NCBI RefSeq assembly: GCF_000814845.2
Contig: NZ_CP010431.2
Coordinates: 5,678,998 to 5,742,997 of the forward strand
Direction: 5' to 3'
DNA from: Pandoraea sputorum
GTDB lineage: Bacteria; Pseudomonadota; Gammaproteobacteria; Burkholderiales; Burkholderiaceae
DNA: 64,000 nucleotides
Shown here: positions 56,883 through 64,000 of the stretch, piece after piece
Position numbering within the stretch: position 1 is the stretch's first letter
Layout: every line of letters begins with the position of its first letter
Program-made: the position numbers and the translations under genes
The notes under the pieces: model-generated
Database searches by the model: none
What the model saw: the letters and a program-made list of their open reading frames with translations, nothing else
What the model was told of the DNA's origin: nothing

Positions 56883-57422
56883 TCAGTAGCTGCCGGGCGG
56901 CGGCTTCCATCCCGGGGGCGGAGGCGGCGGCGGTGCATAGCGCTGAATCGGTTGCAACGACACCATGTCGCCGCGCACGGGAACGCGATTGCCTGAGGCG
57001 TACATGCACTGAACGTAGGCCTGATCATAACGGCTTTGCGTCAGATATGCAGACGACTGCGCGCTGCCCGCACCGACGGCGCCGCCCGCGAGCAGACCGG
57101 CCCCGGCTCCGATGGCGGCGCCCGACCCGCCGCCGATGGCTGCACCCGCTGCCGCGCCCAGCGCGGTGCCGAGCACGGCGCTACCGATGGCGCTGGTGTT
57201 GGCGGAGGTGGTCGTATCCACGCCACCGTTTTGTCCAGATGCGTACTGGCGGCAGTTGAAATCGTCTTGCCGGAACTGATCGAACGACTTCCCGGTGCCG
57301 GGCAGCGCCATCATGCTCGGCCCGTTAGGGACCACGACGCAACCCGCAAGCGTTGCAGCTGCGATAACAGCGGCGACGGGGGCCGCAAGGCGTTTCAGGC
57401 GAGGTTGCGAGTCGAATGACAT
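56883..57422 (-). CDS. Glycine-zipper lipoprotein
   Basis: 179 residues. A signal sequence ends in a lipobox LAGC with Cys28 as the lipidated residue. The mature protein has a GlyAla-rich zipper (about 95-140: GAAAGAAIGGGSGAAIGAGAG) able to insert in or pack against membranes, then an RYDQAYVQCMYA segment and a Pro-rich end. Start MSFDSQP is preferred because CGGGAGACACGTG precedes it. It begins 14 bases after the preceding small exported protein gene, so they are cotranscribed. Probable outer-membrane or periplasmic stress/structural lipoprotein. Confidence 0.88.
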   Translation of the reverse strand: MSFDSQPRLKRLAAPVAAVIAAATLAGCVVVPNGPSMMALPGTGKSFDQFRQDDFNCRQYASGQNGGVDTTTSANTSAIGSAVLGTALGAAAGAAIGGGSGAAIGAGAGLLAGGAVGAGSAQSSAYLTQSRYDQAYVQCMYASGNRVPVRGDMVSLQPIQRYAPPPPPPPGWKPPPGSY

Positions 57423-57436
57423 CACGTGTCTCCCGA

Positions 57437-57790
57437 TCAGTTCGATGCCGGTTGCGCGGGCACTTCGCGCCATCCGGCCGGACACGTTTTCACGTAGGGA
57501 TAGTAGGCACCCGCCTTGTCGCAGTAGTACCAGGTGTCGCTGTTCGCGCCGGGCTGATCGTATTGCGCACCGGCTTGCGGTTGCTCGACGTACTGCTGCG
57601 GCTGGCTGGGAACGACGACGAGGGGCGGCGCGTAATACGGCGACGGCGCAGCGTACGGATAGGCGTAGGGGTATGGGTAATAGCCGGGACCGACCCAGAC
57701 GCCCACGCGGCCATGCCAGGCGAAGGCGCTGCTGCTGGCCATAGCAGCGGCCACAGCGATGAAGCCGAGGACAACAGGAAGACGTTTCAC
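57437..57790 (-). CDS. Small exported Pro/Tyr-rich protein
   Basis: 117 residues from a GTG with GAGG eight bases upstream. Signal peptide about 1-24 (ASSSAFA-W), then a low-complexity PYPYAYPYAAPSPYYAPP segment and a C-terminal WYYCDKAGAYYPYVKTCPAGWREVP motif with two cysteines that may form a disulphide; this C-terminal motif recurs in small Burkholderiales exported proteins. First gene of the apparent three-gene leftward set. Confidence 0.85.
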   Translation of the reverse strand: MKRLPVVLGFIAVAAAMASSSAFAWHGRVGVWVGPGYYPYPYAYPYAAPSPYYAPPLVVVPSQPQQYVEQPQAGAQYDQPGANSDTWYYCDKAGAYYPYVKTCPAGWREVPAQPASN

Positions 57791-58091
57791 GACACGGACC
57801 TCAAAGAACCCGGGAGCTGACGTCTCCGAGTCTAGGCCCGACGCCCCTGCGGAGCAATTACGATGCCTGTTAGAAGTGTTTCAAAGCATTACCTTTCGGG
57901 GGGCGGCGATGGTGCTGGAGATGGCGTTGTCGGTGCTTTGTCGTTGTATCGAAGCGTGTACTGCAAGCGGGCAGCTACATGTGGTTACACGTGCCGTGAT
58001 CGCGGGGTGAGCGTCTTAAGATCCGCTTAAGCTTGGCTTCGCATACTGGGTTCGTCACTCGCACGACAAACGTCGCTCACAGAGGTAAATC
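57791..58091. other. Divergent promoter region of the small exported proteins and the DUF2076 gene
   Basis: 301 bases without a gene. It contains the CTTAAG direct repeat at 58015-58031, listed separately; the left part should carry the leftward promoter of the exported-protein genes. Confidence 0.6.
58015..58031. promoter_or_regulatory. PmrA/BasR-like direct repeat CTTAAG-ATCCG-CTTAAG
   Basis: Two CTTAAG hexamers with a 5-base spacer match the PmrA-type consensus (YTTAAK-N5-YTTAAK) of OmpR/PhoB-family response regulators. It ends 60 bases before the DUF2076 start, followed by a possible -10 CATACT near 58041-58046. Confidence 0.7.
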
Positions 58092-58862
58092 ATGGACTCG
58101 CAGGAAATGCAGACGCTTCAGAGTTTTCTGACCCAACTCACGCAGGCGCAGGCAGGCGTCAAGGACGCGCAGGCCGAGGCGTTGATCGCCGACGCCGTAC
58201 GCCGTCAGCCCGACGCCGCCTACCTTCTGGTGCAGCGCGCCTTGCTGCTCGACCACGCACTGGTTTCGGCGCGCGCACAGATCTCGACGCTCCAATCGCA
58301 ATTGCAGGCCGCACAGGGCGGCGCTCACGATTCGTTCCTGGGCGGAGCAAACGCGTGGGGGAATGGCGGCGCTGCGGGAAATGGTGCGGGCACCACTGGC
58401 TCGATGGGTAACGGTGGTCCGGTCGGCTACAACCCGAACGCTGCGCCAGCGTCGTATCCGGCGCAGATGCAAGCACCGACGCAGGTGGCGTCGCAACCTC
58501 AGGCACCGGCGCAACGTTCCGGATGGCTGAGCGACGGCGCGCGTGGCACGCTCGGTAGCATCGCGACGACAGCCGCTGGCGTGGCGGGCGGCGCTTTCCT
58601 CTTCCAGGGCATCGAAAGTCTGTTCCACCGAAACGGTGGCGGGGGCTTCTTCGGTCAACCGGCGATGGGGGGATTGGGCAGCGGCATGATGCCCTCGGAG
58701 ACGATCGTCAACAACACGATCTACGAGAACGGAAACGGTAATGGCAACGGAAGCGGAAGCGGAAGCGACAACTTCCTGGACACGTCGAACTCGGACTTCT
58801 CGAACATCGACGACAGCCTGACCGACACCGGCGACTACGACGACGATTCGAATTTCATTTGA
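58092..58862 (+). CDS. DUF2076-family protein
   Basis: 256 residues. N-terminal DUF2076 helical region (about 1-75: SQEMQTLQSFLTQLTQAQAG, AAYLLVQRALLLDHAL), a Gly/Asn/Ala/Gln-rich middle, a short Gly-rich hydrophobic segment (about 155-175) and an Asn-Gly/Ser-Gly repeat before an acidic Asp/Ser tail. DUF2076 proteins have been described as periplasmic ligand-binding sensors, but no signal peptide is seen here and the role is unclear. AGAGGTAAATC precedes the ATG. The PmrA-like direct repeat upstream suggests two-component control. Confidence 0.9.
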   Translation: MDSQEMQTLQSFLTQLTQAQAGVKDAQAEALIADAVRRQPDAAYLLVQRALLLDHALVSARAQISTLQSQLQAAQGGAHDSFLGGANAWGNGGAAGNGAGTTGSMGNGGPVGYNPNAAPASYPAQMQAPTQVASQPQAPAQRSGWLSDGARGTLGSIATTAAGVAGGAFLFQGIESLFHRNGGGGFFGQPAMGGLGSGMMPSETIVNNTIYENGNGNGNGSGSGSDNFLDTSNSDFSNIDDSLTDTGDYDDDSNFI

Positions 58863-58933
58863 TGCGTGATGATGCTTGAGGCAGTGAGCGCGCAGTGAGC
58901 GCGAATGGCGCGCTCGCTGCGTCGATGCTGTCG

Positions 58934-60328
58934 TCACTTCCCAATACAAAACCGGCTGAAAATCACCCCGAGCAAATCATCCGAAGTGAACTCGCCGGTG
59001 ATGGTGCTGAGTTGTTCCTGGGCGAGACGCAATTCCTCGGCGAAGAGGTCGAGGGCACCGGCGTTCTGACGCGCGTGCGCGTCCGCCATCTCGACGTGAT
59101 CGCGCGCGGCACGCAGCGCCGACAGGTGACGCTCACGCGCCAGGAACACCCCTTCGTTGCCCGCCTGCCATCCCGCGATCTTCAGTAATTCGGCACGCAG
59201 GAAATCGATCCCCTGCCCGCCCTTCGCCGACAAGCGAACGCCCAGCGGCGCTGCCCCTTCCTTCGGCAGTACCGTCGCCGGTTCGCCCGCCAGATCCGTC
59301 TTGTTGTACACACGCACGATGGGCACGTGCTTCGGCAATTGCGTTGCGATGACTTCGTCTTCCGGGGTCATGCCGGTGCGCGTGTCGAGCAGATGCAGTA
59401 CGGCGTCCGCCTTCGCGATTTCGCTCCAGCTGCGCGCGATGCCGATGCGCTCGACCTCGTCCTCCGTCTCCCGCAATCCCGCGGTGTCGATGATATGCAG
59501 CGGAATGCCGTCGATCTGAATCGTCTGCTGCACTTTGTCGCGCGTGGTCCCGGCAATCGGCGTGACGATGGCCAGCTCGGCGCCGGCCAGCGCATTGAGT
59601 AACGACGACTTGCCCACGTTCGGCTGACCCGCCAGCACGACGTTGATCCCTTCGCGCAGCAACGCACCCTGCTTCGCCTGTGACAGTACCTGCGCCAACT
59701 GCGCGCGGATGCGTTCGAGTTGCCCGAAAGCATCGGCGGCTTCCAGAAAATCGATCTCTTCTTCCGGGAAGTCGAGCGTTGCCTCCACCAGCATGCGCAG
59801 GTGAATCACCAGATCCACAAGCGCATGAATTTCGCGCGAGAACGCACCGTCCAGCGACCGGCTCGCCGAGCGTGCCGCCGCCTCGGTGCTCGCCTCGATC
59901 AGGTCGGCCACCGCCTCGGCCTGCGCCAGATCGAGCTTGTCGTTCAGGAACGCGCGATGTGTGAACTCCCCCGGTTCCGCAAGACGCACGCCGAGCTCAG
60001 TGCCTTCGTCGATACAACGCTGCAAGAGCAATTGCAGCACGATGGGACCGCCGTGTCCCTGCAGTTCCAGTACGTCCTCGCCGGTGTACGAATTCGGGCC
60101 GGGAAAGTACAGCGCGATACCGCGATCGAGCGCGTCGCCCGTACCGTCCAGAAACGGCAGATACGACGCGTGACGCGGTTTGAGCGGCTGACCGACCAGA
60201 CGCGTGATGACACGCTGCACAGCCTCGCCGCGATGCTTGCCGAAGGAGACACGCACCACGCCGATACCGCCGCGTCCGGGGGCGGTGGCAATGGCGGCAA
60301 TCGGAACGGTGGAGACGGTAGCGCTCAT
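58934..60328 (-). CDS. mnmE: tRNA modification GTPase MnmE
   Basis: K+-activated GTPase that with MnmG installs the cmnm5 group on wobble uridine 34. 464 residues. N-terminal tetrahydrofolate-binding domain ([27 protein letters not shown] start), helical domain, and an inserted G domain with GQPNVGKSS (about 230), TRDK, DTAGL and NKTD; the C-terminal CIGK carries the conserved cysteine. Start MSATVST by homology; weak ribosome site. A terminator separates it from yidC, so it has its own promoter. Confidence 0.97.
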   Translation of the reverse strand: MSATVSTVPIAAIATAPGRGGIGVVRVSFGKHRGEAVQRVITRLVGQPLKPRHASYLPFLDGTGDALDRGIALYFPGPNSYTGEDVLELQGHGGPIVLQLLLQRCIDEGTELGVRLAEPGEFTHRAFLNDKLDLAQAEAVADLIEASTEAAARSASRSLDGAFSREIHALVDLVIHLRMLVEATLDFPEEEIDFLEAADAFGQLERIRAQLAQVLSQAKQGALLREGINVVLAGQPNVGKSSLLNALAGAELAIVTPIAGTTRDKVQQTIQIDGIPLHIIDTAGLRETEDEVERIGIARSWSEIAKADAVLHLLDTRTGMTPEDEVIATQLPKHVPIVRVYNKTDLAGEPATVLPKEGAAPLGVRLSAKGGQGIDFLRAELLKIAGWQAGNEGVFLARERHLSALRAARDHVEMADAHARQNAGALDLFAEELRLAQEQLSTITGEFTSDDLLGVIFSRFCIGK

Positions 60329-60371
60329 GGAACGATTCGTTGAAAAACAGTGGCTTATTTTGACATGCACC

Positions 60372-60404
60372 AAACAAAACCGCCCGCGAGAGACTCGCGG
60401 GCGG
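60372..60404 (-). terminator. Intrinsic terminator after yidC
   Basis: 11-bp perfect stem CCGCCCGCGAG / CTCGCGGGCGG with a 3-base loop; leftward it continues into TTTTGTTTG. It ends the rpmH-rnpA-yidD-yidC transcript before mnmE. Confidence 0.93.
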
Positions 60405-60435
60405 CTATGTCAGTCAGACGGTCTAACCTGAATCG

Positions 60436-62088
60436 TCAGGCCGCCTTTTCCTTCTTTTTGGTACCGAGCATCCGGTTGATGGACCATTGCTGCGCAATCG
60501 ACAACGTGTTGTTGACCACGTAGTACAGCACCAGACCCGACGGCAGGAAGAGGAACATGACCGAGAAAATCAGCGGCATGAACATCATCATCTTGGCTTG
60601 CATCGGATCCGGCGGCGTCGGGTTCAGCTTCGTCTGAATGAACATCGACACGGCCATCAGCACCGGCAGGATGTAATACGGATCCTGCGTCGAGAGGTCA
60701 TGAATCCAGCCCAGCCACGGCGCGCCGCGCATTTCCACCGACGAGAGCAGCACCCAGTACAGCGCGATGAACACCGGAATCTGAATCACGATCGGGATAC
60801 AGCCACCGAACGGATTGACCTTCTCGGTCTTGTACAGCTCCATGAGCGCCGCGTTCATCTTCTGCGGGTCGCTCTTGTAGCGCTCGCGCAGCGCTTGCAT
60901 GCGCGGCGTGATTTCCTTCATGCGCGCCATCGACTTGTAGCTTGCTGCCGACAGCGGGAAGAACACCAGCTTGATGATCACGGTCACGGCGATGATCGCC
61001 CAACCCCAGTTGCCGAGCAGCGCATGCAGCTTCGAGAGCAGCCAGAACAGCGGCTTGGCAAGGATCGTGAAGTAACCGTAGTCCTTCGTCAGTTCCAGGC
61101 CCGGCGCGATCTGCTCGAGCATGTGCTCTTCCTGCGGACCCGCGAACAGACGTGCATCGACCGTCTCGCTGCCATTTGCGGGAATGGCGGCAAGCGTTTG
61201 TCGCACGCCAACGCGGTACAGACCGTTGTCCAGCTTCTGGACGTAGTTCTTGCGCTCCGCGCCTTCCTTCGGAATCCAGGCCGTGGCGAAGTAATGCTGC
61301 ACCATGCCGATCCAGCCATCGTTCGACTGCTTGACGTACTTCGCCTTGTCCTTGTCGATGTCGCTGAACGTGATCTTCTGGAACTTCTCGTCGCTGCTGT
61401 AGACCGTCGGGCCCGTGAACGTGTGCGAGAACTTCGCCCCGCTGATTTCACGGCCGTCACGCACCAGTTCCATGTACAGCGTCGGCTTGATGGGGGCGTC
61501 GGTCTTGTTGACGATCGTGTTCGACACGTCGATCACATAGCTGCCGCGATGGAACGTGTACGCACGCACCAACTGCAGGCCGCCCTTGACCGGCGACTCG
61601 AACTTCACGGTCAGCGTGTCGCCCGTCATCGTGGTCGGACCCGGCACCATCGTGAAGATGTCGTTGTGGTTCGGGAAGTCGCCGTCGACCAGCCCCGTGC
61701 GAGCGAAGTACTGATGGCTCGGGGTGTTGTCGAACAGCACGACGTGCTTGTCGGCTTCGTCGGCGTCGGGCCACTTCGTGAGCGCCAGGAACGACAGCGT
61801 GCCGCCCTGCGTGCTGATGTCGGCTTCGTAGACGTCGGTGTTGATGCGGACGTTCTGCGCGCTCGCAGCGGCGGGGGCATTACCCGGCGCATTGCTCGTC
61901 GCCGGGTTGGCGTTGGCAGCCTGCGGCAGGTCGTTGCCCGCTGTCTTGTTACCCGTGGCGGCCGGGGCGGAAGCTTCCGGCGTCGGGAAGAACAACGACG
62001 AATGGCCATTGGCGCGTTGCCAGTTGTCGAAAAGCATCACGACAGACAGCGCGAAAATGACCCAGAGTACGGTGCGTTTGATGTCCAT
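60436..62088 (-). CDS. yidC: Membrane protein insertase YidC
   Basis: 550 residues, Gram-negative form: N-terminal membrane anchor ([18 protein letters not shown]), an Ala/Asn-rich linker, the large periplasmic beta-domain (about 85-340) and the conserved five-helix insertase core from about 350 ([21 protein letters not shown]). The hydrophilic groove arginine should lie in this region. It inserts small membrane proteins alone or with SecYEG. Follows yidD after 24 bases. Confidence 0.97.
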   Translation of the reverse strand: MDIKRTVLWVIFALSVVMLFDNWQRANGHSSLFFPTPEASAPAATGNKTAGNDLPQAANANPATSNAPGNAPAAASAQNVRINTDVYEADISTQGGTLSFLALTKWPDADEADKHVVLFDNTPSHQYFARTGLVDGDFPNHNDIFTMVPGPTTMTGDTLTVKFESPVKGGLQLVRAYTFHRGSYVIDVSNTIVNKTDAPIKPTLYMELVRDGREISGAKFSHTFTGPTVYSSDEKFQKITFSDIDKDKAKYVKQSNDGWIGMVQHYFATAWIPKEGAERKNYVQKLDNGLYRVGVRQTLAAIPANGSETVDARLFAGPQEEHMLEQIAPGLELTKDYGYFTILAKPLFWLLSKLHALLGNWGWAIIAVTVIIKLVFFPLSAASYKSMARMKEITPRMQALRERYKSDPQKMNAALMELYKTEKVNPFGGCIPIVIQIPVFIALYWVLLSSVEMRGAPWLGWIHDLSTQDPYYILPVLMAVSMFIQTKLNPTPPDPMQAKMMMFMPLIFSVMFLFLPSGLVLYYVVNNTLSIAQQWSINRMLGTKKKEKAA

Positions 62089-62112
62089 GCGGTAACTCGT
62101 GGTGGACGAAAC

Positions 62113-62469
62113 TCAGGAATGGCCCGGCGCGCGGCGCGTAACTGCCGATGCGGCCGCGGGCCCGGACGAGACCGTCTGCTTAGCTCGCGACGTGTCGCTT
62201 CCGGCGGCCTTGTCGGCGCCATCGGCGGGGGTGTCGGGAACGTTACAGACGTGTCGAGCAGGCGGTACGGGATCGAAACCGCCGGGATGAAACGGATGAC
62301 AGCGACATAGACGCCGGGCCGCGAGATAAGTGCCGTAACCGGCACCGTGCTCGACGATGGCCTCGCGTGCGTAGTCGGAGCAGCTCGGATGAAAGCGGCA
62401 ACGGTTACCCAGCCAGGGACTGATCACCAGCTTGTAACCGCGCAGGAGCAACAACAGCACGCTTCGCAT
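62113..62469 (-). CDS. yidD: Membrane protein insertion efficiency factor YidD
   Basis: 118 residues. Conserved core [27 protein letters not shown] and [16 protein letters not shown] defines the family; the N-terminal amphipathic helix binds the membrane and the protein assists YidC. The C-terminus beyond about residue 80 is a long Ala/Pro/Ser-rich tail. Start [11 protein letters not shown] by homology, with a moderate GGCGGAA upstream; the frame is open 17 codons earlier. Confidence 0.95.
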   Translation of the reverse strand: MRSVLLLLLRGYKLVISPWLGNRCRFHPSCSDYAREAIVEHGAGYGTYLAARRLCRCHPFHPGGFDPVPPARHVCNVPDTPADGADKAAGSDTSRAKQTVSSGPAAASAVTRRAPGHS

Positions 62470-62549
62470 CTCGATTCCGCCTGTCAGTCCGGTCACAGGG
62501 TGACCGGGTGGGCGGCGCATGCCCGGGGTCGGGCGCTACCGTTTGGGGA

Positions 62550-63023
62550 CTAACTACCTTCGGTCTTGTCGTCGGACGCGCGGCGCTTGCGGGCAGCTTT
62601 CTCGGCTGCGTCGAAGAGCTGCGCGAACTCGGTCTGGCACAGTGTGTTCAGCACTGGCGCTGCGGCCGCCGTATACGTCCCCTTGTCGAATCGCCGGGTC
62701 AGTCGCAGTACGAAGTCCCAGCCGGCCAGCGCCTCACGACGCTGACGAAACATCTCGCGAGCCTGACGTTTGATCAGATTGCGAGTGACCGCGCGCGGCG
62801 CATGCTTCTTACCGACGACAATGCCGATGCGGCCTTCATGAGGCGTGGCATCGGCAGGGGTGTCCGGCGCTTCTTCGCGCCAGCGCATATACAACACGAA
62901 GTGCGCGCTGCGACGCAGAGGGCGCAAACTAAAAACGGATGAAAACTCATCCGTTTTGAGAAGTCGCGCGGCTTTGGGAAACCCCAGTGCCGGGACTTCG
63001 CGCCTTGCGGATTTAACGCGCAA
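62550..63023 (-). CDS. rnpA: Ribonuclease P protein component
   Basis: Protein subunit of RNase P, which matures tRNA 5' ends. The core FPKAARLLKTDEFSSVFSLRP, the RNR-type motif in GKKHAPRAVTRNLIKRQARE and the downstream basic helix are clear. No ATG or GTG lies between the rpmH stop and the conserved core. A TTG at 63023 gives 157 residues, slightly long; a CTG just before GFPKAA would give the more usual length, and a GTG at 63110 lies inside rpmH. Start is therefore uncertain. Follows rpmH by 25 bases. Confidence 0.9.
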   Translation of the reverse strand: MRVKSARREVPALGFPKAARLLKTDEFSSVFSLRPLRRSAHFVLYMRWREEAPDTPADATPHEGRIGIVVGKKHAPRAVTRNLIKRQAREMFRQRREALAGWDFVLRLTRRFDKGTYTAAAAPVLNTLCQTEFAQLFDAAEKAARKRRASDDKTEGS

Positions 63024-63048
63024 ACCGCGGTACGACCGAGAACCGCGA

Positions 63049-63183
63049 TTAGACGGCCAGGCGCTTACGGCCCTTGGCGCGACGAGCGGCGATGACCTTG
63101 CGGCCGCCACGGGTCTTCATGCGAACCAGGAAGCCATGGGTGCGCTTGCGGCGCGTCACGGAAGGCTGAAAAGTACGTTTCAT
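63049..63183 (-). CDS. rpmH: Ribosomal protein L34
   Basis: 44 residues, highly basic, with the invariant start MKRTFQPS, then [12 protein letters not shown] and the [15 protein letters not shown] end. First gene of the rpmH-rnpA-yidD-yidC operon, transcribed leftward away from the gene-free segment where dnaA's upstream region is expected. Confidence 0.98.
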   Translation of the reverse strand: MKRTFQPSVTRRKRTHGFLVRMKTRGGRKVIAARRAKGRKRLAV

Positions 63184-63445
63184 GATGCACTCACTGTGTG
63201 AAAAAATTCCCGCGCAGCAGCATCGTAAAACGCCACAAGGACACCGTGAAAACCTGCAAATTCAAGGACTTTCACGCGCGGCCCAGCCGTCGGGAGTTGG
63301 ATAGGAATCCGGTTATCTTTCTAACGAACCCGCTATTTAATCGGCTTTTCCGTTGTGTGTCAATAGGTTAGCCATCGCCCCGACGGCATCCGCACACGAT
63401 CGGTGTCGTCGTTGTCGCGGAACCGCCAGCCCGTGGGGCTGTGGC

Positions 63446-63722
63446 TGTGGATAATGGCGGAAATTGCCGGATGCTTCACTTTTTGCCGGTGGATAAATGG
63501 GAAATCGTGAAGATGTTCTGGCGGTCGCGGCAAATCGTCGCAATTGCCGGTCATTTGCGCAGCCATCGCGCGAAGTCAGACGGGTTAACGCGGTACGGCC
63601 GCCCGGAGATGCGCGTGCTGTGGGCATTCCTGTGGATAACTCGCTTTGCGGACGCTTTGGCGGTAAAATCCCCCATCAATTTTTTTCCCAGCAGAGTACC
63701 GGTGACGCCGCCATGTGGATAG
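63446..63722. promoter_or_regulatory. DnaA-box cluster near rpmH
   Basis: Perfect boxes TGTGGATAA at 63446-63454 and 63631-63639; one-mismatch boxes GGTGGATAA at 63488-63496 and TGTGGATAG at 63714-63722, all in the same orientation. It is either a dnaA autoregulatory region or the origin itself. Confidence 0.75.
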
Positions 63723-63851
63723 CGCGCCGGGTTTTGTCGTCTGCGCGCGCCGGAGCGACCGGTCGTACGCGCGAGACCAAGCCCGAGCGCCGCGCCGTGG
63801 TTCGTCGGATGCCGGACGTCTGCAATGCGCCGCTGGTCCGACTCGATCCCG

Positions 63852-63894
63852 GCCGGAATTCCGTCCCCCAAGCGTTGGCGGACGGAATTCCGGC
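63852..63894. repeat. 14-bp perfect inverted repeat near the window end
   Basis: Arms GCCGGAATTCCGTC (63852-63865) and GACGGAATTCCGGC (63881-63894), 15-base loop. Each arm itself contains the palindrome CGGAATTCCG, so two protein-binding sites 28 bases apart are possible. No T-tract follows on either strand. Confidence 0.75.
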
Positions 63895-64000
63895 TTGGTT
63901 TGGCGCGTTCTGCCCCCATATCTGATGTAACGGATAGTGGACGGTAAGAGCGCCAGACGAAGCAGTCGGATGGGCCCCGCGCCACCTGGACACACGCTGC

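Larger units (their letters stand above)
63184..64000. other. Gene-free region upstream of rpmH (presumed dnaA-side region)
   Basis: No credible gene to the window end. The left half carries the rpmH promoter. From about 63420 the printed strand becomes G-rich (about 58 C to 83 G over 63421-63660). It holds the DnaA-box cluster and an inverted repeat listed separately. dnaA is expected just to the right, from rpmH-dnaA synteny. Confidence 0.65.

Noticed and set aside
63108..63110. GTG inside rpmH as the rnpA start
   Set aside because: Would add about 29 residues encoded within the L34 gene that do not resemble any RnpA N-terminus.
63551..63995. Leftward frames of 136-144 codons at the window end
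   Set aside because: Overlapping, Arg-rich and without homology; they cross the DnaA-box cluster and the inverted repeat.

Overview
The window looks like a chromosomal, origin-proximal segment from a high-GC betaproteobacterium of the Burkholderiaceae, most likely Pandoraea or a close relative. This rests on the mnmE-yidC-yidD-rnpA-rpmH block at the right end, gene content typical of the family (fused indolepyruvate ferredoxin oxidoreductase with a divergent Lrp, phhA/phhB with a divergent Lrp, mnmC beside a CLC channel) and GC-rich codon use. The genus is inference. I see no transposases, prophage, CRISPR arrays, tRNA or rRNA genes; 49 protein genes are called.

Layout. 1-3 kb: a leftward branched-chain amino-acid type ABC transporter (two ATPases, then a binding protein cut by the window edge). 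3-13 kb: catabolic genes (GMC oxidoreductase, mmsA with a divergent LysR regulator, fumC, then a second LysR regulator with an MFS transporter and an amidohydrolase). 13.1-14.8 kb: two unrecognised genes, one encoding a helical protein with a hydrophobic hairpin. 15-20.5 kb: trpS, a 1205-residue 2-oxoacid:ferredoxin oxidoreductase and its divergent Lrp regulator. 20.5-27.6 kb: a Fur-boxed haem uptake cluster (receptor, hmuS, hmuT, hmuU, hmuV). 27.6-37.9 kb: an ornithine cyclodeaminase-like gene, then the leftward operon alpha-2-macroglobulin / YhhN / penicillin-binding protein 1C. 38-42 kb: a FUSC-like membrane protein, Lrp, phhA, phhB, a small SET-domain protein and a cysteine-bearing MarR regulator.

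42.0-43.4 kb is a gene-free, partly AT-rich stretch with three perfect DnaA boxes, a DnaA-trio-like tract and a change of GC skew: my best candidate for the chromosomal origin. 43.4-63.2 kb is mostly leftward housekeeping and envelope genes: YbdK, a cation/proton antiporter, mnmC, clcA, an OhrR-like regulator without its redox cysteine, a DedA-rhodanese fusion, a DHA2 exporter, an MHYT protein, thpR, three small exported proteins, a DUF2076 protein and mnmE-yidC-yidD-rnpA-rpmH. The last 0.8 kb is non-coding with a second DnaA-box cluster; dnaA probably starts just beyond the window.

Regulatory sites that can be read directly include two LysR-type operators of identical geometry, a Fur box, an Lrp-region palindrome, an OhrR-type operator, a CTTAAG-N5-CTTAAG direct repeat and several strong intrinsic terminators. 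All skew figures are hand counts and approximate.
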